DNA from: Elusimicrobia bacterium GWA2_51_34
GTDB lineage: Bacteria > Elusimicrobiota > Elusimicrobia > Elusimicrobiales > UBA9959
Length of the DNA stretch: 50,744 nucleotides
Assembly: GCA_001799565.1 (NCBI GenBank)
Contig: MGTS01000039.1
Span: forward strand, 1 to 50,744
Reading direction: 5' to 3'
The translations under genes were made by a program, and so were the position numbers. The notes below the pieces were generated by a model. The model had not been told where the DNA came from, did not search any database, and saw nothing but the letters and a program-made list of their open reading frames with translations. Below are positions 30,416-37,571 of this stretch, piece after piece (position 1 is the first letter of the stretch; the number at the start of each line of letters is the position of its first letter).

Positions 30416-31683
30416 TTATCCTTACCGAGAGGCGCGGTTATTACGGCCAGTGTGCCGGAACCGGGACGCGAGCTCAACCGAAAAACACCGCCCAAGCGTG
30501 AAACTTTCTCTCTGATGGAAAAAAGCCCGAATCCGCCCTTGGCCCCGTCATAAACTGAGGCGGCCACAGGATTAAAGCCGCGACCATTATCCCTTACCGT
30601 AACGGTTATCTTGCCGCCTGCGCGGCTCACACGCACCTTTACTTCCGAAGCGTTAGAATGCTTCACGGCATTTATAAGCAACTCTCGCGCAGACTTGAAG
30701 ATTAACACGCTGGTCTCAGTAGGCAGGGACATGCGCCCGCCCTCCCCACGAAAACCCACAATCAGGCCGTGGCGTTTTTGCGTATCCTCGGCTAACCGTT
30801 CAAGGGCGCTCTCAAGCCCCAGTTCATAAAGTATTGGTGAAGCCAACTGAAAGGTAAGGTTCCGGGTGGCAAGTATCGCTTCGTCTATAAAACCCGAAAG
30901 GTTCTTTAGTTCACTGGAGGCTTCGGAAGCGGAACAGTGTCCGCGCAAGGCCCCCGCTTTCATTTTTGCCATAGCCAGCGTCTGGCCGATTATATCATGT
31001 AGATCCGTGGCAATTTCCCTGCGTTCGCGTTCTTCGGTCAATATAAGCTCGGAAGAAAGGCCTCGCAGTTTTTCCTGGTAAGAAAGTATTTCCTTTTGCC
31101 GCAGTTCCCGCTCTTTAACTTCACGCTTCAACGCAAAATTGAGTTTTTCCAACTCCGCCGTACGTTCCTTCACACGCCGCTCCAGGTCTTTGTGGGCATC
31201 CAGCAGCGCCTTTGATGCCAGCTTGCGCTCGAAATAAACCCTGAGCATGTCGGCCAGGGAATTGATCAGGTTACGCTCCTCAGCCAGGAACGGGCCTTCC
31301 GCCTCTTTAGGCATTTTTTTACGGTAATAAACCTCAATGCGCCCGGTCAGCTCCGGGCTTACACGGAAATCGCAGGCTTGTAGCCAGCGTGTGCACTTAA
31401 AGCCGTGATTCCGGCTTTCGCAGTCTCCGATAACTATGCGTCCTGATGTGATTTCCGGGTACTGCCATGCCGGAGCAATAAGCTTAACGACGCGATCAAG
31501 CACCTCTCTTGTGGAAAGAGTGTCATCCTGCAACACGCAAACCGTTGAATGTAGTGCCGTCAACTCCTTAACACGCTCCCTCAATGCATGTATAACTTCG
31601 TTCTTCGGCACCTCCGGATGCAGCGCATGGATAGCCTGGGAAGGTTTCAGTAGTTTATTGCGTGTCTTAAGAGTAGGAGACAT
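30412..31683 (-). CDS. Cytoplasmic NarX/DegS-type histidine kinase
   Basis: A 423-residue kinase from the ATG at 31683 (a TTG at 31719 would add 12 residues). There is no membrane segment. Order: a GAF-like input domain (about 35-160, with Cys at 'VIGDCESRNHGFKCTRWLQAC'-type positions), a coiled coil (about 160-215), the HisKA_3 dimerisation domain with 'ERERREIATDLHDIIGQTL' (phospho-His229), and a HATPase domain ('NAVKHSNASEVKV', 'DNGRGF', 'GGFGLFSIREKV'). The Cys-rich input segment could bind a metal or a thiol-reactive ligand; that is a guess. It forms a pair with the downstream NarL-type regulator. Confidence 0.9.
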   Translation of the reverse strand: MSPTLKTRNKLLKPSQAIHALHPEVPKNEVIHALRERVKELTALHSTVCVLQDDTLSTREVLDRVVKLIAPAWQYPEITSGRIVIGDCESRNHGFKCTRWLQACDFRVSPELTGRIEVYYRKKMPKEAEGPFLAEERNLINSLADMLRVYFERKLASKALLDAHKDLERRVKERTAELEKLNFALKREVKERELRQKEILSYQEKLRGLSSELILTEERERREIATDLHDIIGQTLAMAKMKAGALRGHCSASEASSELKNLSGFIDEAILATRNLTFQLASPILYELGLESALERLAEDTQKRHGLIVGFRGEGGRMSLPTETSVLIFKSARELLINAVKHSNASEVKVRVSRAGGKITVTVRDNGRGFNPVAASVYDGAKGGFGLFSIREKVSRLGGVFRLSSRPGSGTLAVITAPLGKDK

Positions 31684-31780
31684 TAGCGTCAGTTTACAAA
31701 ATAACTCCCGAAGGGCCAAATTTTCTCTATAAACACGTAAAGAAACATAAATTTATCGTTGTTTTCGTGGTTGAACAGGA

Positions 31781-31822
31781 AATTTAGAATCCCACTGGCC
31801 CCTGAGCTGACGGGATTCGAAA
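31781..31822. repeat. Palindromic repeat (AATTTCGAATCCCG family), copy 2
   Basis: AATTTAGAATCCCACTGGCC followed by CCTGAGCTGACGGGATTCGA; same layout as 22475-22518 with mutations in the left arm. Confidence 0.6.
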
Positions 31823-31840
31823 GAGGTTTTTTTATTTGGA

Positions 31841-31893
31841 TTAGGGTGACACACAACTTAACCAAACAGGAATTAAGTTCTGTTTCACCTCAA
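31841..31893. repeat. REP-like palindrome of the RAYT, copy 1
   Basis: Arms GGTGACACACAACTTAA and TTAAGTTCTGTTTCACC around a short loop; two mismatches between arms. Same unit as 34061-34114, about 2.2 kb away and next to the RAYT gene. Confidence 0.75.
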
Positions 31894-32066
31894 CCAGTGT
31901 TGGTATTAAGCATGTTTCGCACAGCCAGCGATATTTCGATCGTAAAAAACCCGAAAACAAACAGTCCCACATAGGAGATCAGGATTTGGCTCGGAAGCAC
32001 GAATATGAGCAGGGATGCGACCGCGAACAGGTGGATGGAAACAAACACCATCACTCGAGCAAGCAT
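31890..32066 (-). CDS. Small two-helix membrane protein or gene remnant
   Basis: A 58-residue ORF with two hydrophobic stretches: 'RVMVFVSIHLFAVASLLIF' and 'ILISYVGLFVFGFFTIEISL'. The composition is that of a genuine membrane protein, and its last codons lie in the REP palindrome. The sequence upstream (32067-32175, minus) in an adjacent frame also reads like membrane protein ('TLFLPGVLEQATGAAALL'), ending in TGA 5 nt before this ATG. It is either two overlapping small genes or a longer gene broken by a frameshift and truncated by the REP insertion. No family is recognised. Confidence 0.35.
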   Translation of the reverse strand: MLARVMVFVSIHLFAVASLLIFVLPSQILISYVGLFVFGFFTIEISLAVRNMLNTNTG

Positions 32067-32177
32067 TTCGTTCAGATATTTACATAATATATAATGGGCA
32101 TATACTTGGATAACAGTGCAGCCGCTCCGGTCGCCTGTTCCAAAACACCGGGCAGGAACAGCGTAATTGTATATTTG

Positions 32178-33545
32178 ATGAACTTAGGAAATAAAAGCTG
32201 GGGGAATAAAACGAAACAAGCGTTCTGCCTGTTGATGCTGTTGTTGCTGTTGCGCGCTTCATGCCATTCCGAAGCTGTCCCTTACCTGGAAAGCATAAAT
32301 TCAGAATCCGATTTCACTTCCCTTGCCGCCCCCTCTTTCCTTGCAACCTCCCAGGATCTACCCATGGTAATGCTGGTTCTGGACAGGGCGGATGGCGCCG
32401 TTTACTATATCAACACCGCTGTATATCCGCTGCACTCGGATTTTATAAACGCCCAATATCTCTCATTCGACAAAGGAACGGACTTTGACAGGGAAAACAA
32501 CCGCGGCCGCGAAACCGGCCGGTTTTTAATGGGATTCCTTGTCAAAAGAAAAAATTGCTACACACTTGAGTTCTGGAGCGACAACTCCGTAACCTCTGAG
32601 CTGATTAGAGAGCTTTACAGTGCAGTAAAGGCAGCTTTCTTTGGAGCCTGCCTGGAATTCAACCCCCTCAGCCAGGGGCAACTGCTCCCCATAGCCGAGG
32701 TCCCTTTCTTTAAGCTGTATATAGACGAGATCCTGCCCAGGTACCAGCTGATAAGCGAAGGTGTTTCATACGGCAAGGTCGTGATATCGGAAAGGCTTAG
32801 GGGACACAGCAAGGGAGTCATTCACATTAGGAAAGACTCACCCAAATCACTGAAGCCGGACCTGGCCGGTTTTGTAACCAGCCAGCCCGGGGACCTTTCC
32901 CATGCGTGCATATTGGCCAGATCTCTTAACCTGCCGGCTTTCCATATGCCTGACGCGGAAAATTATTTCCGGCGGTTTGAGGGCCGGCATATTAGATTTG
33001 AAGTCAGGCACGGAACTTTTTCCGTTACACCGGGTAGTCCGATGAAAACCTATCAGTTCGTTACGGAACGCTCCTCCCGCCGCAAACGTACTCTTTATGC
33101 CGACTTCGAGTGGAAAAAACTGACCGAGCTTAAAGATCAACTCGCCTCTGACATCCCGCGCTTCGGGGCAAAATCCGCCAATCTGGGACAAGTTGTCAAC
33201 TTTGGGATTCCGGGAATAGAAATCCCCCTTGGTTTTACTATTCCTTTCTATTATTACGGCCAATTTATAAGGGAAAACGGGCTTGGAACCTATATCTCAG
33301 CCCTCCTGGAAGACCGTGACCTATACCGTGACCGGATTTTAAGAAAAGAACGCCTTGCCGGCTTGCGCAAACGCATCCAAGCCGGAAAGATCAATCCCGT
33401 GCTTGCGGAAGCTGTTCGCGCCAAATTAGCAGGCGATTTCGCGGGAAAAGGCGTCTTTGTAAGAAGCTCCACAAATTCCGAGGATATGCCGAACTTTACG
33501 GGCGCCGGACTTTACACCACCGTCCCGAATATGCGGGACGCCTGA
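32178..33545 (+). CDS. Exported PEP-synthase/PPDK-like protein, N-terminal part (interrupted by TGA)
   Basis: A 455-residue ORF from the ATG at 32178 (an ATG at 32094 is possible but would put 28 more residues before the hydrophobic segment). 'AFCLLMLLLLLRASC' looks like an export or lipoprotein signal. After an unknown domain comes a swivelling phosphohistidine-like domain with 'GFVTSQPGDLSHACILARSL', and then the start of a PPDK ATP-grasp domain: 'RFGAKSANLGQVVNFGIPG', 'GKGVFVRSSTNSEDMPNFTG', 'AGLYTTVPN'. It stops at TGA 33543-33545 in the middle of the domain. Sequence after the stop continues the domain in the same frame. An extracytoplasmic PPDK-like domain is unusual because ATP is absent there; some lipoproteins with this layout are known to me only as uncharacterised. 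Confidence 0.7.
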   Translation: MNLGNKSWGNKTKQAFCLLMLLLLLRASCHSEAVPYLESINSESDFTSLAAPSFLATSQDLPMVMLVLDRADGAVYYINTAVYPLHSDFINAQYLSFDKGTDFDRENNRGRETGRFLMGFLVKRKNCYTLEFWSDNSVTSELIRELYSAVKAAFFGACLEFNPLSQGQLLPIAEVPFFKLYIDEILPRYQLISEGVSYGKVVISERLRGHSKGVIHIRKDSPKSLKPDLAGFVTSQPGDLSHACILARSLNLPAFHMPDAENYFRRFEGRHIRFEVRHGTFSVTPGSPMKTYQFVTERSSRRKRTLYADFEWKKLTELKDQLASDIPRFGAKSANLGQVVNFGIPGIEIPLGFTIPFYYYGQFIRENGLGTYISALLEDRDLYRDRILRKERLAGLRKRIQAGKINPVLAEAVRAKLAGDFAGKGVFVRSSTNSEDMPNFTGAGLYTTVPNMRDA

Positions 33546-34064
33546 CAGGCGCTTGAAGCCGTCAAGACAGTCTGGGGCTCCATTTGGAACGACAGGGCAT
33601 TTGATGCGCGCGAGATCGCCGGCCTGGACCACAATACCGCTGTACCAGCCGTCCTTATCCAGGAAGGCAAAGATGCCGATATGGCCGGGGTAATGTTCAC
33701 CAAGACCGGACATAGCGGCGCTTACTCCGGCTGCGTGGAAATAGGGACCAAGAAAGGTTTGGGGATAAGGGTCGTGGAAGGCCACGCCGAACCAGAGCTG
33801 ACATTTTATTGCGGAGAGGGCCGGATTTCATCGGTAAACCCGTCCAAGGACGACAAGATGCTCCACTTTGGTGAAAACGGCGGGGTTATTGAAACCGGGA
33901 CCGCTCCAGGGGGCTTTCTGCTTAGCAAGGACATGATACGCCGGCTGGCAGAAGCGGGGCTTGAAATAGAAAAAAAATTCAACGGGATTCCGCAGGATAT
34001 AGAATGGCTGGTGATCGGGAACACCATTTACATAGTGCAGGCGCGGCCTTACACCCAAGATTAA
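33546..34064 (+). pseudogene. PEP-synthase/PPDK-like protein, C-terminal part after in-frame stop
   Basis: Downstream of the TGA the same frame reads 'QALEAVKTVWGSIWNDRAFD', 'GLDHNTAVPAVLIQEGKDAD', 'AGVMFTKTGHSGAYSG', 'SKDMIRRLAEAGLEIEKKF' and 'EWLVIGNTIYIVQARPYTQD', all normal for a PPDK/PEP-synthase ATP-grasp domain to its C-terminus. An internal ATG at 33681 could start a 127-residue fragment, but no Shine-Dalgarno is near it. The stop codon of the frame (34062-34064) lies inside the REP palindrome. The simplest reading is a nonsense mutation. Selenocysteine is unlikely because the residue position is not conserved, although a small hairpin (GACAGGC...GCCGTC) follows the TGA. Confidence 0.68.
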
Positions 34065-34114
34065 GGTGACACACAACTTAACTAAACGGTAATTAAGTTC
34101 TGTGTCACCTTAAC
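34061..34114. repeat. REP-like palindrome between pseudogene and RAYT
   Basis: Arms GGTGACACACAACTTAA (34065-34081) and TTAAGTTCTGTGTCACC (34093-34109) pair with a single mismatch around CTAAACGGTAA. It supplies the stop codon of the pseudogene. Confidence 0.85.
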
Positions 34115-34210
34115 TATCACATTAACTCTAAAAAAAGTTTATGGCAACACGACATACCGTTGTCGCGGTCGTCTGCTATGCTATTTAGGCCTGCAGCGAA
34201 AGGAGGTCTT

Positions 34211-34876
34211 ATGTCACGCATAGCCAGGGTAGTAGCGCCGGGATATCCGCATCATATTACACAACGCGGGAACAGGCGGCAGAAAACTTTCTTTAACGAC
34301 GGAGATTTTAAGCTTTATCTTCAGTTAATGAAAGAGTGGTGTGAAAAATGCGGGGTTGAAATCTGGAGCTATTGCCTTATGCAGAATCATTCCCACCTGG
34401 TGGCCGTGCCGCGGGATGAGGCTGGCTTAGGACGCGCAATAGGGATGGCTCACTGGCACTATACCCGCCTTATCAACACCCGGGAGGGATGGAAAGGCTG
34501 TTTGTGGCAAGGGCGGTTCGCGTCCTATATCATGGATGAGGCCTATCTTTGCGCCGCAGTCCGATATATTGAATATAACCCGGTGCGCGCGGGTCTTGTT
34601 GCGCATCCTTGCGAGTACCCCTGGAGCAGCGTCAACAGCCGCCTTTCAGGGCAGACGGATCTGCTGGCTCACCCGGTGCGATTGAACGAAATTCTTGCCT
34701 TGCGGGGGCCTCTTGCGGATTGGGATTTAAAAAAAGAGGAAATAAATATAATAAAAAAGCATTCCTCAACAGGGCGTCCGCTTGGAGGGAAAGAATTTAT
34801 TGCCGCTTTGGAAGGCAGCCTGGGGCGAAGTCTGGCTAAACAGCGTCCAGGCCCTAAAACCAGAAAACGGAATTAA
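34211..34876 (+). CDS. REP-associated tyrosine transposase (RAYT, Y1_Tnp/HUH family)
   Basis: A 221-residue protein starting at the ATG with AAAGGAGG 5 nt upstream; the frame extends further 5' but without a better signal. Family marks: 'PHHITQRGNRRQKTFFND', 'YCLMQNHSHLVAVP' (the HxH metal motif of the HUH fold), 'WQGRFASYIMD', and 'YIEYNPVRAGLV' near the C-terminus of the domain. RAYTs are single-copy transposases that act on REP palindromes. The gene is flanked on the left by a full REP-like palindrome (34061-34114) and on the right by a half site that provides its stop codon. A further full copy is at 31841-31893. Confidence 0.93.
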   Translation: MSRIARVVAPGYPHHITQRGNRRQKTFFNDGDFKLYLQLMKEWCEKCGVEIWSYCLMQNHSHLVAVPRDEAGLGRAIGMAHWHYTRLINTREGWKGCLWQGRFASYIMDEAYLCAAVRYIEYNPVRAGLVAHPCEYPWSSVNSRLSGQTDLLAHPVRLNEILALRGPLADWDLKKEEINIIKKHSSTGRPLGGKEFIAALEGSLGRSLAKQRPGPKTRKRN

Positions 34877-34894
34877 GTTCTGTGTCACCTTAAC
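34869..34894. repeat. REP-like half site at the 3' end of the RAYT gene
   Basis: GGAATTAAGTTCTGTGTCAC (34869-34888) then CTTAAC equals the right arm of 34061-34114. The RAYT stop codon TAA is in it. Confidence 0.75.
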
Positions 34895-34900
34895 TTAAAC

Positions 34901-36121
34901 TTACAAGTGGATAAAGTCCTGTCTGCCGCTTTCCAGATACAGCGCCAATAACAGATAGTCGCGCAGGTGCCGTGTCAGCAGGAAGTTCTCGCGGACATGC
35001 TCCCGGCCATTTTCGCCCAATTTCTTCGCGTAGGCGGGCTCGTGAAGCAGGCGTTTCATCCAGTAAGCAGAACCTTCTATCGTGCGTGTCAATATTCCGG
35101 AGTATTTATGGGTTATCTGTAACGGTATGCCGCCCACCGCCCCAGCTATTACAGGTTTGCCTTTCCACAAGGCTTCAGAAACCGTTAACCCGAAACCTTC
35201 TTTAAGCGACTTCTGTAATATTATCGTGGAGGCCCGCTGTATAGCGTTTATTTCGATATTACTGGTAGGAGGGAGACAGATAACTATTATATCCGAAGCG
35301 CCTTCCGCCGCGGCACGAACCTCCGCCAATACCTGGGAGCCTTCGGGATCATCATCCGCGCTGCCACCTACCAATAGCAGTCGCGCCGTAACATAAGGCT
35401 GTATCTTTTTAAAGGCTTCTATCACGCCCAGCGGGTCTTTAAGCCGGTCAAAGCGAGAGACCTGCGTTATCAGCGGCTTGTCCGTCGGAATATTCAACCG
35501 GGCCATAATAGCCTTAATCTCAGCATCAGTCAGTTCTTTGTTCTTATCGGCCAGCGGGTCTATGGAAGGCGGAACCTGGAACTGCTTTATGGGCAGCTCC
35601 TGGGAGAAAGACGGAGCCGAGATCACCGCCGCGTCATAACGTGAAACATAGCCGTGCAGGAAATTCCAGACATCCGCCTGCCGGTTGGAAAGGTCTATAT
35701 GGCAGCGCCACACCCATTTGGCCCCCGCCGGCTTTTTGTCTATAAGACCGGCAGGTTGCGGGTCGTGTATCAGGGCCACATCGGCGTCCAGGTTTAAGGA
35801 CTCCATATTGGCCTTGAGAATATCACGGTAAAGCTGAAAATCAGCGTCAGTCAGTTTCTGGTATGTGCCATGCAAGGCATTATGGAATTTCTTGGTTACC
35901 GCGTAGAAATCTTCACCGCCCTTGATAAGTTCCCAGCGCGGTTTTATCCCCAATTCCGTCATCATCGGCAGCATCCGGCTGAGTATCTCGGCCACACCGC
36001 CGCCCACCGCAGTAGAATTCACATTGAGAATCGTTTTACCTTTGAGCCTGGAGGCGATTATTTTCAATTCTTCTATAGCGCTGGGACCAGCAGAAGTAAT
36101 ATATTCATCTATTTTAGGCAC
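34901..36121 (-). CDS. treT: Trehalose synthase TreT-like GT4 glycosyltransferase
   Basis: A 406-residue GT-B enzyme. The N-terminal domain has 'LNVNSTAVGGGVAEILSRML' and 'HDPQPAGLI', 'RCHIDLS', and the C-terminal domain has 'QVSRFDRLKDPLGVIEAF' and 'LQKSLKEGFGLTVSEALWKG' with the E-x7-E motif, then 'GGIPLQI'. TreT makes trehalose from an NDP-glucose and glucose. The motifs are very typical, but assignment to trehalose rather than another sucrose-synthase-like product rests on them and on context. The start overlaps the DUF5752 gene by 8 nt; the operon otsA-otsB-DUF5752-treT thus encodes two different trehalose routes. Confidence 0.85.
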   Translation of the reverse strand: MPKIDEYITSAGPSAIEELKIIASRLKGKTILNVNSTAVGGGVAEILSRMLPMMTELGIKPRWELIKGGEDFYAVTKKFHNALHGTYQKLTDADFQLYRDILKANMESLNLDADVALIHDPQPAGLIDKKPAGAKWVWRCHIDLSNRQADVWNFLHGYVSRYDAAVISAPSFSQELPIKQFQVPPSIDPLADKNKELTDAEIKAIMARLNIPTDKPLITQVSRFDRLKDPLGVIEAFKKIQPYVTARLLLVGGSADDDPEGSQVLAEVRAAAEGASDIIVICLPPTSNIEINAIQRASTIILQKSLKEGFGLTVSEALWKGKPVIAGAVGGIPLQITHKYSGILTRTIEGSAYWMKRLLHEPAYAKKLGENGREHVRENFLLTRHLRDYLLLALYLESGRQDFIHL

Positions 36122-36788
36122 GGGACACCTCCGCCAGGCGATGCTCTATTATTCGGATTATCCTTTGCCTTAAACTTTCAAGCGTATAGGAATAGGGGTC
36201 AAGACGGGAGATTTCTTTGCCTATAATCTCGTCGTTAAAGTTTATTTTGAACCAATGAGAGAAGTCGTCGACGCCGTATGGAGGGCGCAGACGCGCCTCA
36301 AAAACGTGCAGGTAAAGGCTGGAGACGCTGACATTGCGCAGGCATTCAATAAAACCCGCATAATCGCCGGCGGCGCCTTCCGTAGGCAGCGAAAACCTTA
36401 TAGCGCGCATGAAATGAAATTCACGCCCCGGAGCCACAATACGCATAGGATCGGAATTCTCCGAGATATGGCGCTCCAACATTTTCACGAAAGCTTCCCG
36501 TATATCCGCCAGAGAATGATATTGCACGATGTCTATCGAAGTCAGTTCCTCTCCCAACCGGTCAGCCTGTACCGTATTGGTTACCCAGTAAGCAAAGTCG
36601 TTGGCGCCTTCCGGCACCAGGTGGTGTGATTGCTTTATGAACCGGTGCGTATGATGATAAATAACGGCATCGTCCGCCGCCTTAATACCCTCCAGCAGCT
36701 CCGCTATGTTAAAGGCTTTACGCCCTGTGACTTCGGTAAGCGTCAGCCTTGTGCGAAATCTGAACGGCTCAACGATCTTTATTTTCAT
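36114..36788 (-). CDS. DUF5752 family protein in trehalose operon
   Basis: A 224-residue soluble protein with 'FRFRTRLTLTEVTGRKAFNI', 'AVIYHHTHRFIKQSHHLVPE', 'GANDFAYWVTN', and later 'EFHFMRAIRFSLP' and 'DDFSHWFKINFNDEIIG'. This matches what I recall of DUF5752, a family usually found next to trehalose or glycogen genes and without known activity. The several His residues ('HHTHRF...SHH') could be a ligand site. It overlaps otsB by 4 nt and treT by 8 nt, so it is co-translated with both. Confidence 0.78.
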   Translation of the reverse strand: MKIKIVEPFRFRTRLTLTEVTGRKAFNIAELLEGIKAADDAVIYHHTHRFIKQSHHLVPEGANDFAYWVTNTVQADRLGEELTSIDIVQYHSLADIREAFVKMLERHISENSDPMRIVAPGREFHFMRAIRFSLPTEGAAGDYAGFIECLRNVSVSSLYLHVFEARLRPPYGVDDFSHWFKINFNDEIIGKEISRLDPYSYTLESLRQRIIRIIEHRLAEVSRA

Positions 36789-37570
36789 TTTATACCCCGC
36801 CGCCTCGCGGAAACAATGAACCGCAGCAGGCGCAAAACTTCGGTTTGTCCCGCCAGGAAATATCCGGCCCGTGACAATGTTTTGCGGCCCACACGTATTG
36901 TTATTCCCTTTTTAGCAAGAGCGTTAAACATATCTTCGTCCGTAAGGTCATCACCCACAGCGACATTCAGCGTACATCCAAGCTGCTTTGACAGCTTGTC
37001 TACCGCGCTGCCTTTGTGGGCCGCGCCTTTTGGCAGCAGCTCGAACACCAGGTGACCGCTTCGCCAGCAAAGCGCCTTGCTTTGCGCGGCCATTAAAGCT
37101 TTCATCCGGCTGAAGAAACCGCGTCTATAAGCCGCTTTCAGGTTGCGATAATGCACGCTGGCAGAAAACACTTTATTCTCAACCAATATACCGGTTCCCG
37201 GAGGGAATCGTTCCTGCATATCAGCGGCAATACTGGCCACCAGATCCCGCGCTTTCGCCGCGCCCGCGTCCCGCCAAACAAACCCCAGGCCTTTTATTTC
37301 TATACCATGGTTACCGCCATAATACAAATTCCGCAAACCAACCAGCTTACGCACGCTTTCCAAAGCACGCCCGCTGAGGATGAAAACAGAAACTCCAGAC
37401 AATGCCGCCAACGCCCGCAAGGCCGTCTTAAACTCCGGTTTAAGCCTTGCTTGCCCAGGGGTTTCAGCCAGCGCGGCCAATGTGCCGTCAAAATCCAGCG
37501 TCACCAGCAATCCCGGCGCTGATACAATGCGATTGCATACCTCATCCGAGTTTTTCCAAAAAAGCTTCAT
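36785..37570 (-). CDS. otsB: Trehalose-6-phosphate phosphatase
   Basis: A 261-residue HAD-superfamily phosphatase. Motif I 'LVTLDFDGTLAAL' (nucleophile Asp), motif II 'VFILSGRAL', the family-specific 'YGGNHGIEIKGLG', and motif IV 'NVAVGDDLTDEDMFNAL' are all present. It removes phosphate from trehalose-6-phosphate, the product of OtsA. Length is normal. It starts 1 nt after the otsA stop codon and overlaps the DUF5752 gene by 4 nt. Confidence 0.92.
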   Translation of the reverse strand: MKLFWKNSDEVCNRIVSAPGLLVTLDFDGTLAALAETPGQARLKPEFKTALRALAALSGVSVFILSGRALESVRKLVGLRNLYYGGNHGIEIKGLGFVWRDAGAAKARDLVASIAADMQERFPPGTGILVENKVFSASVHYRNLKAAYRRGFFSRMKALMAAQSKALCWRSGHLVFELLPKGAAHKGSAVDKLSKQLGCTLNVAVGDDLTDEDMFNALAKKGITIRVGRKTLSRAGYFLAGQTEVLRLLRFIVSARRRGIK

Positions 37571-37571
37571 T

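Noticed and set aside
33543-33545. TGA as selenocysteine or as a reassigned codon
   Set aside because: TGA ends intact genes in the window (for example at 8240 and 30412), so the code is standard. The position is not a catalytic or conserved Cys/Sec site in the family and the following hairpin is too weak for a SECIS element.
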